The translations under genes and the position numbers were made by a program. From JAAYDI01 sp052034005 (lineage in GTDB: Bacteria > Planctomycetota > Planctomycetia > Pirellulales > Pirellulaceae): DNA of 64,000 nucleotides. Location: assembly GCA_052034005.1 (NCBI GenBank), contig JBPOJB010000011.1, positions 1 to 64,000 of the forward strand. The letters are read 5' to 3'. The notes under the pieces were generated by a model that was not told where the DNA came from, made no database searches, and worked only from the letters and a program-made list of their open reading frames with translations. This document shows positions 35,601-43,297 of the stretch, piece after piece. Positions within the stretch are counted from its first letter, which is position 1, and each line of letters begins with the position of its first letter.

Positions 35601-36243
35601 CGTTGCTGGATCCGATAAACGCCGGCGCTTGTGCGTTGGTCGTGATGGGCCCGGCCCGCTCCAGATTCCCGATCTCGTCGCCGTCCAGGTACACGCGCAT
35701 CACCTGGCCGTCGAAGGTGGCGGCCGCATGATGCCAGGCGCCGTCGAGCACGTGCGAAGGGTCGATCGCCGCATCGCACTCGACGTACCCGTGGATGTTG
35801 AGCCCCAGCGACAGGATCGTCCCGGAGTTCTGGAATGAGAAGAGTAGGCGCTCGGGGCACTCCTGACGGAAAATCTCCTTGAAATCCGCCAACTCAGCCG
35901 GTTTGACCCACGCCGCGAACGCGATTTGGGGCAGCGTCGGGCCCGTCACGATGCTGCGCACCTGGAGTTGGTGTGCGCCGGACAGCTCGGCAGCCAGGCC
36001 GTGCACCCCGCGGACGCGCGGGACACGCGCGGCTACCTGCAGCGCCGCATTGCCCGTTGCCTCGCCAATGCCCTGTTCCTCCGCGTCGTCAAATGTCCAA
36101 TGCGCCAACAGCGGCGCAGCCTCAACGCCCGTCGGCGCGTCGTCCGCCGCGCCGACCGGCTGCGCCCACCAGAAAGCCAGCAGAAGCGCTGCCCACCCCC
36201 AGTGCCGCGTGCTGCTGACCCGGGCGTGTCCAAACCTCGTCAT
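32638..36243 (-). CDS. LamG + hydrazine-synthase-alpha-like + dihaem cytochrome c protein
   Basis: 1201 residues from the ATG at 36243 (AAGGAGA six bases upstream). Domains: signal peptide (1-33); a LamG/concanavalin-like jelly roll (~45-230, AHWTFDDAEE to DDLRIYSRAL); a long helical region (~240-480); a beta-propeller-like region with TolB-type repeats (HLYEINIDGSGLRQLTDGPY). After this comes a stretch resembling the hydrazine synthase alpha middle domain (MPFPDGSEWAHETRH, KIMFTGSAHHNWFAGSVGI). The C-terminus has two haem c sites, GCLGCH (His997) and YCAKCH (His1048). Homologues are widespread in non-anammox planctomycetes, so hydrazine synthesis should not be assumed. Probably a periplasmic redox protein. 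Confidence 0.8.
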   Translation of the reverse strand: MTRFGHARVSSTRHWGWAALLLAFWWAQPVGAADDAPTGVEAAPLLAHWTFDDAEEQGIGEATGNAALQVAARVPRVRGVHGLAAELSGAHQLQVRSIVTGPTLPQIAFAAWVKPAELADFKEIFRQECPERLLFSFQNSGTILSLGLNIHGYVECDAAIDPSHVLDGAWHHAAATFDGQVMRVYLDGDEIGNLERAGPITTNAQAPAFIGSSNGLGEHLQGMLDDLRIYSRALTAADVQRLYREGIASLAARFQELDQTAARYYQPRATFAESLASVRRMLAEHPDARVDRELIGVVLTRLKADFAQDYADYVQATNSLPLDYLTADNHEALARTVGRLVELMMEYQPLTDEQWRRLSGPQRADWEEARRIAAEYVRLKDAGAAADDSPAWIDIMLQAGRRVQPRPFVAEAVAPYRRPETPITQDLTAAAAREALQRDWLHQADGNPTRERILAEIRWTGQLAERIAQATDPPLDLTRELLTLFALQRQAEQVEGADAALYFRVREVKRTITFRNPAIDFSRVLFVDMPFPDGSEWAHETRHRLGYMAVPGGRLLVLEGLSPAGHLRQLMPQLPLHGAFWRPDLSWDARKVLFCFHPHNEKSFHLYEINIDGSGLRQLTDGPYDDLDPIYLPDGQHLMFSTTRGHTYVRCMPPTNAFVLARCDRDGRNIFLVSQNNEPDYLPSVLEDGRVVYTRWEYTDKPLWRAQKLWTVNPDGTQVNTLWGNQSVWPDLIKDARQIPGTRKIMFTGSAHHNWFAGSVGIVDPTRGFNFPDGLTKVTADVEWPECGNGPVDPIESADYHASGHYAGYYSPYPLSPQDFLVSADRQGKFVLYCMDIQGNRELVYEGTHHILHAIPVRPRKVPPVLADRVDWPTDRERLTPKPGVIYSTDVYEGAPEALRGKARFLRVLNIEPKTYTYWHKRPALSTGPVVSLVQSEGVKRILGTVPIDTDGSVTFEAPSGMALHFQLLDENHRALQTMRSFVGVMPGERRGCLGCHESHSRTPLHQNDALAMSRAPRPIEPPPWGDESVSFPRFVRPVLDQYCAKCHAGDGEARQVVDLTQRPGFLSFDETYMLLTGNPSWGAPYRKPENPPPGFGIANMIMVEGYSTVDPEAYRTPEPMTHLSYNSPLIDIASSGRHYDVQVDPLSLQRLIAWVDTMCPYLGAEEVREIDDPVFQGVDWLSVRPRVKTAPTIVRPGPVD

Positions 36244-36315
36244 GCAGGTCTCCTTCATGCGGGGAACGCTCGATCCGCGCCGGGCAGCCCGAGCGGACCC
36301 GTTGTACAAGGTGGC

Positions 36316-37659
36316 TCACTCCACCGTGATCTCCCACAGGTTGCCCTCCCCCTTGCGGAGCGTCTGGGTCACGACCAACGCTCCGCCCGAGGGCGGCTGA
36401 ACCACCACCTGATACTCGCCGTGGAACCCGCGAAACGCCGCCCGACCGTCCGGGTCGGTCGTCAGCGACTGGCAGGTCCACCATTGGTCCTTGATCAGGC
36501 CCTGCAGTGCAGTATAAGCCGGTTTGGGTTTCAGGTCTTGACCCAGCAGGCCGGCCGGAGCCCGCTGCCAGGCGTTCCGATCCGCGAAATCCCACCAGGT
36601 GATGGCCTCCACCGACGGGTGGGAGAACAGCATCGTGTAGATGCGGACCACGTCCCGGGCCTGCCGGGCTTCACCGTCCGGGGTCGACGGCCAGGAGTTG
36701 TTGTCTTTGGCGCGCTCCCACCCCAATTCACCTGATAGGACCGTCAACTCGGTGAAGTGCAACGGGACGCCCAGCGCGGCAAACTGCTCGCAGACCTGCC
36801 AGATCTTCTCATTGCTCCAGACCCCGCCATGCATGTGGCTCTGGATGCCGATCACGTCGAACGGCCGCTGCCCGGCCTGTTGGACCAGGTCTTGGATCAG
36901 TTGGACGTAGGCCGGATCGGCGCGGTAGTCATTGATCAGCAACACGGCCTGTTGGTGGGCTGCGCGGGCGTGCTGGAAGCACTCCTCGACAAACGGCACG
37001 CGCCCCATCTCCGTCCAGAGCCGCGTCAGCTTGGGCGCCTGCCTGGCCGTCTCCTCCCGTTCATAGTGCGTGGCTTCATTGACGACATCCCAGCGGTCGA
37101 TCAGCCCGCGAAAGCGCGTGACGCAGTCGGAGATCCGTGCCATCTGGAGGCGGCGGATTTCCTGCAGGTCATCGGGCAACCAGCCCGGCTCGGAGAAATT
37201 CCATGCCAGCGGGTGTCCTTTGGTAGCGATGCCGTGGTCGCGGCACCACAGTGCGACTTCTTGCGTGTATTCATGTTGCGGCCGCCCTGGCCGCGCTTCG
37301 TAGGAGGGCCAATAGAAGGCCAGCGTCGCGTAGTTCATCAGCTCAGCAAACCGGGTGCGATAGGCCTCCTCGTCCTCCTGGTTGCGGAACCTGCCGAACT
37401 GGAAGAAATTGCAGCCGAACAGGAACGCATGGCGCGTCTGCCGGACGGATACCTGCACGCCGCTCAGCGGTGTGCAGGACGCGTCTCGCACCACGACCGT
37501 CGCATCCGACTTGCGGTGCTGCTCGATCCGCCCTGCGGCCTCGCGCCACAGACTGTCCTCGTCCGCCCAAGCAACACCCGTGTCGTTCGGCAATTGGAGT
37601 GCGCTGAGCCCCAGGAGCACGGCGAACAGGCCTGGCAGTGGATGCAGGGAGGCTTTCAT
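36316..37659 (-). CDS. Endo-1,4-beta-xylanase, GH10 family
   Basis: 447 residues from the ATG at 37659 (TAAGGAA upstream), which starts a signal peptide. Residues ~45-75 form a small beta domain (SDATVVVRDASCTPLSGVQV). The GH10 barrel follows: TKGHPLAWN, acid/base Glu195 in RWDVVNEATH, DVIGIQSHMHGG, nucleophile Glu304 in LHFTELTV, and AITWWDFADRNAW. The C-terminus carries a short beta domain (~390-447). Both catalytic glutamates are present. It lies 72 bases upstream of the HZS-alpha-like gene on the same strand and is divergent from rhamnulokinase, consistent with secreted breakdown of plant polysaccharide. Confidence 0.93.
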   Translation of the reverse strand: MKASLHPLPGLFAVLLGLSALQLPNDTGVAWADEDSLWREAAGRIEQHRKSDATVVVRDASCTPLSGVQVSVRQTRHAFLFGCNFFQFGRFRNQEDEEAYRTRFAELMNYATLAFYWPSYEARPGRPQHEYTQEVALWCRDHGIATKGHPLAWNFSEPGWLPDDLQEIRRLQMARISDCVTRFRGLIDRWDVVNEATHYEREETARQAPKLTRLWTEMGRVPFVEECFQHARAAHQQAVLLINDYRADPAYVQLIQDLVQQAGQRPFDVIGIQSHMHGGVWSNEKIWQVCEQFAALGVPLHFTELTVLSGELGWERAKDNNSWPSTPDGEARQARDVVRIYTMLFSHPSVEAITWWDFADRNAWQRAPAGLLGQDLKPKPAYTALQGLIKDQWWTCQSLTTDPDGRAAFRGFHGEYQVVVQPPSGGALVVTQTLRKGEGNLWEITVE

Positions 37660-37985
37660 TGGGGATTCCTTATTCTTCGGGCGATGCGCGGAGGGTCTGT
37701 ACCGGCGGGCAGCTCCCAGTGTACCGTCTTCCGGGCCGGGCTGCATCCACGCCTGACGGCCGCGAAGAGCTCGGTGGCGATTGTGTCCGGCGGCTGCAAG
37801 GGGGTGCGAGCCGGCTGCGCTGTGCGCGGCTGTCCGGGAAGGCGCCGTGAGGGTCCGGTACTTGACGGGTGCCGCCCAGCGCGTCACCATCACTCGCGGT
37901 GGCGGGTCCAGCGCGCTGGTCCGCGACGGTCATGACGAGTTGTTGTGCGACGTGTGGCGCGAGTTGCTCACAAGGGTCCGATGTT

Positions 37986-39494
37986 ATGGCAAAAGGCTCC
38001 CAAGTGTTTCTAGCCGTCGATCTGGGCGCATCGAGCGGCCGCGTGGTGGCCGGCAAGTTCTCCGGCAAGCAGTTGGCATTGGAAGAGGTCAGCCGCTTCG
38101 AAAACGGCGGCGTCCTGGCCAACGACCGTCTGTACTGGGACCTGCTGAGCCTGTGGAGCCAGGTGAAGGAGGGTTTGCGGGCGGCTGGGGCGAAGTACGG
38201 CGCGCGGATCATGTCGGTGGGTGTCGACACGTGGGGCGTGGACTTCGGGTTGCTCAACGCGCAGGACGAGCTGCTGGGCAATCCGCTGCACTACCGCGAC
38301 CGGCGGACCGAGGGCATCCTGGACCAGGCGTTCGAAGTCGTCCCGCGCGAGGAGATTTTTGCGCACACGGGCCTGCAGTTCATGCAGTTCAACACCCTGT
38401 TCCAGCTGTTCGCGATGCGCCGCGACGGGTCGCCACTTCTGGACGCGGCCACATCGCTGCTGATGATGCCCGATTTGTTCCACTGGTTATTGAGCGGCGA
38501 GAAGTCCAACGAATACACCGATGCGACGACCACTCAGCTGTTCAACCCGCAAGAGAACAACTGGGCATTACCACTCCTGGAGCGGTTTGAGATCCCGCGG
38601 CGGTTATTCGGACCGGTCACGCCGCCCGGCACCCGACTGGGCCCGCTCCGCGCATCGGTTGCCGGCGAGATCGCCGCGCCGCGCATGCAAGTCGTCTTGC
38701 CCGGCACGCACGACACGGCCAGTGCGGTCATGTCGGTGCCGGCACGCAGTGCGCCGGGCAAGAAACCGGATTGGTGCTACATCAGCAGCGGGACATGGTC
38801 GCTCATGGGGATCGAGGTGCCCGCGCCGGTGGTGACCGACCGGTGCCGCGAGTTGAACTTCACGAACGAGGGGGGGGTGGGCAACACGATTCGCCTGCTC
38901 AAGAACATCGCGGGCCTGTGGCTCGTACAGCAGTGCCGGGCGGTCTGGCTGCGTGAAGGGCGCGAGTACGACTGGAACCAGTTGACCCGCTTGGCTCAGG
39001 ACGCTCCGCCGCTGGTGTCGCTGATCGATCCCGACGATCCGCGGTTCGTGGCGCCCGAGAACATGCCGGCCGCCATCCAGGCCTTCTGCCGCGAGACAGG
39101 GCAGCCGGTCCCGGCGACGGACGGCGCTATCATCCGCTGCGCCTTGGAGAGCCTGGCCTTGCGTTATCGCATGGTGATCGGCTGGTTGGAGCAGCTCAAT
39201 GACAGCCCGTTGGAGACCATCCACATTGTGGGCGGCGGCACACAGAACCGGCTGCTGTGCCAGATGGCGGCCGATGCCTGTGACCGGCGCGTGATCGCCG
39301 GCCCGATCGAGGCGACGGCGATCGGCAATGTGATGATGCAGGCGGTCTCCAACGGCGACGTGGCCTCGATCGCAGATGCCCGCGAGGTGATCCGCGAGAG
39401 CTTCGCGGTGGACGAGTATGTGCCGGCGGCCCCGGCGCCGTGGCATGCCGCGTACGAGCGATTCACGCGACTCGTCGAACGAACGCAGGGCTAG
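37986..39494 (+). CDS. rhaB: Rhamnulokinase
   Basis: 502 residues from the ATG at 37986 (MAKGSQVFLAVDLGASSGRV). FGGY-family sugar kinase that phosphorylates L-rhamnulose. Visible: the N-terminal phosphate-binding AVDLGASSGR, VGVDTWGVDFGLL, FMQFNTLFQL, LMMPDLFHWLLSG, NEYTDATTTQLFN, LPGTHDTASAV, YISSGTWSLMG and the C-terminal ATP site IHIVGGGTQN. These fit RhaB better than xylulokinase or glycerol kinase. No rhaA, rhaD or rha transporter is in the window. Confidence 0.9.
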   Translation: MAKGSQVFLAVDLGASSGRVVAGKFSGKQLALEEVSRFENGGVLANDRLYWDLLSLWSQVKEGLRAAGAKYGARIMSVGVDTWGVDFGLLNAQDELLGNPLHYRDRRTEGILDQAFEVVPREEIFAHTGLQFMQFNTLFQLFAMRRDGSPLLDAATSLLMMPDLFHWLLSGEKSNEYTDATTTQLFNPQENNWALPLLERFEIPRRLFGPVTPPGTRLGPLRASVAGEIAAPRMQVVLPGTHDTASAVMSVPARSAPGKKPDWCYISSGTWSLMGIEVPAPVVTDRCRELNFTNEGGVGNTIRLLKNIAGLWLVQQCRAVWLREGREYDWNQLTRLAQDAPPLVSLIDPDDPRFVAPENMPAAIQAFCRETGQPVPATDGAIIRCALESLALRYRMVIGWLEQLNDSPLETIHIVGGGTQNRLLCQMAADACDRRVIAGPIEATAIGNVMMQAVSNGDVASIADAREVIRESFAVDEYVPAAPAPWHAAYERFTRLVERTQG

Positions 39495-39499
39495 GACGA

Positions 39500-39585
39500 G
39501 CAAACGAACGAACAGACAGACAGACGGACCGACTGACGGACGGACGGACAGACAGTACCGACAAACGAACGAATGGACGGACGCG
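39500..39585. repeat. Low-complexity tetranucleotide tract
   Basis: Runs of GAAC, ACAG, GACA and ACGG units (for example AACGAACGAACAGACAGACA) fill most of the gap between rhaB and the oxidoreductase gene. This tract stands out against the high-GC surroundings and lies directly upstream of the oxidoreductase start. Confidence 0.7.
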
Positions 39586-39589
39586 CGTC

Positions 39590-40633
39590 ATGATGAAGAT
39601 TGGGATCGCCGGTATCGGGTTCATGGGTTGGATACACTACCTGGCCTATCAGCGGGTGGCCGGCGTACGGATCGTCGCACTATGCGAGCAGAACCGGAAG
39701 CGGCTGGACGGCGACTGGCGCGACATCCAAGGGAACTTCGGGCCGCGTGGCGAGCGGGTCGACGTGTCGCAGATGCAGCGCTACGAGTCGCTTGACGAGC
39801 TGTTTGCGGACCCCTCGGTTGACCTGGTGGACATCTGCCTGCCCCCGTCGGCGCATGCCGACGCGGCCGTCCGCGCGCTGGAGCACGGCAAGCACGTGTT
39901 CTGCGAGAAGCCGATGGCGCTGACGGTGGCCGATTGCCAGCGCATGGTGAAGGCGGCCGCGCGGGCCAAGCGGCAGCTCTTGATCGGGCATGTGCTGCCG
40001 ATGTACCCCGAGTATGCCCATGCGCGCAAGCTGGTCACGGGCGGGAAACTCGGCGCGCTGCTGGGCGGCCACTTCAAACGCGTCATCTCGGACCCGCTGT
40101 GGCTGCGCGATTTCTACAACCCCCGGGGCTGTGGCGGTCCGCTGCTGGACCTGCACATCCACGACGCGCATTTCATTCGGTATCTGTTCGGAATGCCCAC
40201 GCACGTGATCAGCCAGGGGCGGCTGCGCGGGGAAGTGGTCGAGTACTGCAACACGATGTTCGAGTTCGCCGACCCGCGGCTGACGGTCAGCGCCACGTCG
40301 GGCGTGATCAACCAGCAGGGTCGCGCGTTTACCCACGGTTTCGAGATCCACCTGGAGAAGGCGACGCTGCTGTACGAGTCGGCGGTGCTCGGCGGAGAAA
40401 GCCGGACGCTCATGCCGCTCACGGTGCTCGACCACCGCGGCCGCGTGGTTGTGCCGGCCCTGGCTGAGCATGACGCGATCGACCCGTTCGCGGCCGAGAT
40501 CAAGGAAGTGGTCAAGGCGGTCCGCACCGACCAGGCCTCGCCCATCCTGGGCGGCGATCTTGCCCGCGACGCGATCATCCTGGCGCACAAGCAGACCGAA
40601 TCGGTAGTGCACCGGAAGCGTGTGAAGGTGTGA
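39590..40633 (+). CDS. Gfo/Idh/MocA-family oxidoreductase
   Basis: 347 residues from the ATG at 39590 (a second ATG follows at 39593). The NAD(P)-binding Rossmann domain starts at once (KIGIAGIGFMGWIHYLAY); the catalytic Lys lies in the family motif HVFCEKPMAL. The C-terminal domain has GGPLLDLHIHDAHFIRYLFG with the usual active-site Asp/His positions. The family acts on sugars, sugar acids and inositols, and is highly expanded in planctomycetes. The exact substrate cannot be deduced. It lies 95 bases after rhaB on the same strand, suggesting a role in sugar metabolism. Confidence 0.88.
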   Translation: MMKIGIAGIGFMGWIHYLAYQRVAGVRIVALCEQNRKRLDGDWRDIQGNFGPRGERVDVSQMQRYESLDELFADPSVDLVDICLPPSAHADAAVRALEHGKHVFCEKPMALTVADCQRMVKAAARAKRQLLIGHVLPMYPEYAHARKLVTGGKLGALLGGHFKRVISDPLWLRDFYNPRGCGGPLLDLHIHDAHFIRYLFGMPTHVISQGRLRGEVVEYCNTMFEFADPRLTVSATSGVINQQGRAFTHGFEIHLEKATLLYESAVLGGESRTLMPLTVLDHRGRVVVPALAEHDAIDPFAAEIKEVVKAVRTDQASPILGGDLARDAIILAHKQTESVVHRKRVKV

Positions 40634-40775
40634 TCCGGGCGTTGCCGCGCGCCTGTGAGCTTATCGTGTTCTGCGTGTACGGGTCGGCCGCGCGGAGTCT
40701 CCGCGCGCCGCCGAGGGCGGGCAGGCGACCCGACACCCGGCGGGGACAGCGCGTCGGCGGGCGCGTGAGGACTTT

Positions 40776-41624
40776 TCAGTGGGCGGGCGCGCCGGCCGGG
40801 AGATTGGGCTGGTAGAAGACGCTGCGGCAGTGGATTTTCGGTGCGAAACGGGGCCCGAGGTCGGTCAGGGATTCCGCCGCGCCGACGAACAAGTAGCCGG
40901 TGGGTGTCAACCGTTCGGCCAGGCGGAGGAACAGGTCTCGGCGCGTTGCCGCCTCGAAATAGATGGCCACGTTGCGGCAGAAGATCACGTCGAACGGCCC
41001 GAGGTCGCTGAAGTCTTCCAGCAGATTGCGGCAGCTGAACTGGACCAGCGCGCGGAGCGGATCACGCACCTTCCAGTGCGCGCCGTCGCGGACCATGTAT
41101 TTGTGGAGATATTGGGGCGGCATGCCCCGCCCGACCTCGTAAGTCGAGTAGCTGCCGCGGCTGGCTTGGGCGATGGACGCGTTCGAGATGTCGGTGCCCA
41201 GGATATTGATGTTCCAGGAGGCGATATTGGGCAACAGTTCGCTCAGGACGATCGCGATGCTGTAGCATTCCTGTCCGGTGCTGCAGGCGGCAGACCAGAT
41301 CCGGATACGTTTGGCCAGCGGGGAGTCGGCTCGGGCGTCGATGATATCCGGGATTACGCGGTGCTGGAGGGCGTTGAACGGCGAGCTGTCGCGAAAGAAG
41401 AGCGTCTCGTGCGTGGTGATGGCGTCGATGACTTTCGCGCGGAGCTGGCGATCGCCGCCGACGGCGCGGCGGCAGAGTTCGACGTAGCTGTCGCACGCGG
41501 AATCACGCGCCAGTTGAGACAAGCGACTCTCGATCAGGTAGCCTTTGCTGTCATCCAGCGCCAGACCACAGAGCCGCTTGATCAGCGTAGCCAGTTCCAG
41601 CATGTCCTGCGGGGTTACCGGCAT
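40776..41624 (-). CDS. cheR: Chemotaxis protein methyltransferase CheR
   Basis: 282 residues. It methylates glutamates of chemoreceptors using S-adenosylmethionine. The helical N-terminal domain (MPVTPQDMLELATLIKRLCG) precedes the methyltransferase domain with TTHETLFFRDSSPF, IWSAACSTGQECYSIAI, ILGTDISNASIAQA, FDVIFCRNVAIYF and LFVGAAESL. No C-terminal TPR extension. Its start overlaps the end of cheB by 10 bases, so it is the last gene of the minus-strand che operon. Confidence 0.95.
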   Translation of the reverse strand: MPVTPQDMLELATLIKRLCGLALDDSKGYLIESRLSQLARDSACDSYVELCRRAVGGDRQLRAKVIDAITTHETLFFRDSSPFNALQHRVIPDIIDARADSPLAKRIRIWSAACSTGQECYSIAIVLSELLPNIASWNINILGTDISNASIAQASRGSYSTYEVGRGMPPQYLHKYMVRDGAHWKVRDPLRALVQFSCRNLLEDFSDLGPFDVIFCRNVAIYFEAATRRDLFLRLAERLTPTGYLFVGAAESLTDLGPRFAPKIHCRSVFYQPNLPAGAPAH

Positions 41625-42760
41625 GCAAGTTCCTTTCGCCGGACGCGCTGCAGGATTTCCGTCGCCAACTGCTCAGGCGAGCCGACGAGGTCGACGATGC
41701 CCTCTTCCACCGGCCGCCGCGGCATCCCGAACACGACACAGGAGTGCTCGTCCTGAGCCAGGACGGAGCCGCCGCAGGCGTGGATGAGGTGGCAGCCTTC
41801 GGCGCCGTCGTAGCCCATGCCGGTCATGATCAGGGCGAGGGTGTGGGCCTTGTACACCTGGGCGACGCTCCGGAACAGGTAATCGACGCTCGGACGGCAG
41901 CTGTTCTCGTGCGGGTCGTCGGTGATCCGGATGTACGCGCCGTCATCGGTCCGGGCGACCTTCATCTGGCGGCCGCCCGGGGCGATGTAGACCTGGCCTG
42001 GGACGACCGGCTGTCCGTCGGCCGCCTCGCACACGCTGATCGCACACCGCCGATCCAGGTCCTCGGCCAGCGAGCGGGTGAACACGGGCGGCATGTGCTG
42101 GACGATCAACACGGGGACGGTCAGGTCGGGCGCGAGGCGCGGCAAGAGCCGTTGCAGGGCCTGCGGGCCGCCGGTGGAGATCCCGATGGCGACGACCTGG
42201 GGTGTCGCGGGCGACCGGGTGGCCGCGCGTGGGCCGGCCGAGGCGTCCGGGGGCGGGGGAGCGGCGGTGGCGGCACCCGCACCGCCCCGGACGGGGGCCG
42301 CTTTCCCGGCGGCGGCGCGCGTCCCGCCGAGCATCTGTCGGATCCGATGCGCGCGTCCGAGGTTGAGCACGCGACTGGCAAGCGACTCGCGCAGCTTCGC
42401 CGAGTTCTCCGCGAGGCTGCCGCTGGCCGGCTTCAGCACGAAGTCCAGCGCGCCGAGTTCCAGCGCCGTAACGGTGGCCTGGGCGCTGTGCGCCGTTGGA
42501 GCGCTGAGCATGATGACGCCGGTCTTCGCGCCGCGGCGCTGGAGCTGCCGGAGCGTTTCCAGGCCGTCCATCACGGGCATTTCCACGTCGAGCGTCACGA
42601 TGTCGGGGGCCAGGCTGTCGATCTGGGCCAACGCCATCTGCCCGTGCAACGCACGGCCTACGACCTCGATGCCCGGGACTTGCGCCAACGTTTCCGTGAT
42701 GATTTTGCGATAGATGGCCGCGTCGTCCACGACGAGTACGCGGATCGGTTGGTCTGGCAT
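41615..42760 (-). CDS. cheB: Chemoreceptor glutamate methylesterase CheB
   Basis: 381 residues. An N-terminal receiver domain (phosphoacceptor Asp58 in DIVTLDVEMPVMDG) is joined by an Ala/Pro/Gly-rich linker (~150-195) to the methylesterase domain. The catalytic triad is visible: Ser in GISTGGPQAL, His in VQHMPPVF and Asp in MTGMGYDGAEG. It removes methyl groups from receptors and may deamidate glutamines. It overlaps cheR and follows cheW by 65 bases. Confidence 0.95.
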   Translation of the reverse strand: MPDQPIRVLVVDDAAIYRKIITETLAQVPGIEVVGRALHGQMALAQIDSLAPDIVTLDVEMPVMDGLETLRQLQRRGAKTGVIMLSAPTAHSAQATVTALELGALDFVLKPASGSLAENSAKLRESLASRVLNLGRAHRIRQMLGGTRAAAGKAAPVRGGAGAATAAPPPPDASAGPRAATRSPATPQVVAIGISTGGPQALQRLLPRLAPDLTVPVLIVQHMPPVFTRSLAEDLDRRCAISVCEAADGQPVVPGQVYIAPGGRQMKVARTDDGAYIRITDDPHENSCRPSVDYLFRSVAQVYKAHTLALIMTGMGYDGAEGCHLIHACGGSVLAQDEHSCVVFGMPRRPVEEGIVDLVGSPEQLATEILQRVRRKELACR

Positions 42761-42825
42761 ATGGCGTTTCCCGCGGGGCGGCGAACTCGGGGGCGTCTCG
42801 AGCGACCGGCGCTCGGACGACGGGG

Positions 42826-43287
42826 TTACTGAAGCGACAAGGCCTCTTGCACATTGAGCACCAGGAGCAGTTCGTTCTCCATGGCGTACACGCCTTGGAG
42901 GAAGCGAGTGTCCATGGCGTCGAAATTGGCGGGCAGTTCGTCGATCGCGTCAGCGGTCGTGCGCACGACGTCCGCGATGCGGTCGACAGCCAGCCCGATC
43001 CGTTCTCCCTCGAAGCGAATGATCACATTGTGAGACCGCCGCGACTGATGATCGGGCTGGATCCCCAGAATCGTCCGCAAGTCGACGACCGTGACCACAT
43101 TGCCCCGCAGGTTGAGCACGCCGAGCACGAACGGCGGTACGTGCGGCAGCGGCGTGAAGTCCATCTGGCGGTTGATCTCCTCCACCTGGCGGATGTCGGC
43201 GCCCACCAGGAGGTCGCCGACGTAGAACGTCGCCAGTTCCAGTATCTCCGTCGTGCCCGCAAGGGTGGGTGTCTCCACAGCGTTCAT
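42826..43287 (-). CDS. cheW: Chemotaxis coupling protein CheW
   Basis: 153 residues from the ATG at 43287 (AAGGAA seven bases upstream). A single CheW domain with ATFYVGDLLVGADIRQVEEI, VLGVLNLRGNVVTVVDLR and GLAVDRIADVV. It couples receptors to CheA. It starts 10 bases after the cheA stop, so the two are cotranscribed. The hybrid CheA next door carries CheW-like domains of its own. Confidence 0.95.
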   Translation of the reverse strand: MNAVETPTLAGTTEILELATFYVGDLLVGADIRQVEEINRQMDFTPLPHVPPFVLGVLNLRGNVVTVVDLRTILGIQPDHQSRRSHNVIIRFEGERIGLAVDRIADVVRTTADAIDELPANFDAMDTRFLQGVYAMENELLLVLNVQEALSLQ

Positions 43288-43297
43288 GAGTGGTTCC

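Noticed and set aside
32638..36243. Evidence of anammox metabolism from the HZS-alpha-like gene
   Set aside because: HZS-alpha-like domains with LamG and cytochrome modules are common in ordinary planctomycetes, and no hydrazine synthase partner or hydrazine dehydrogenase gene is present.
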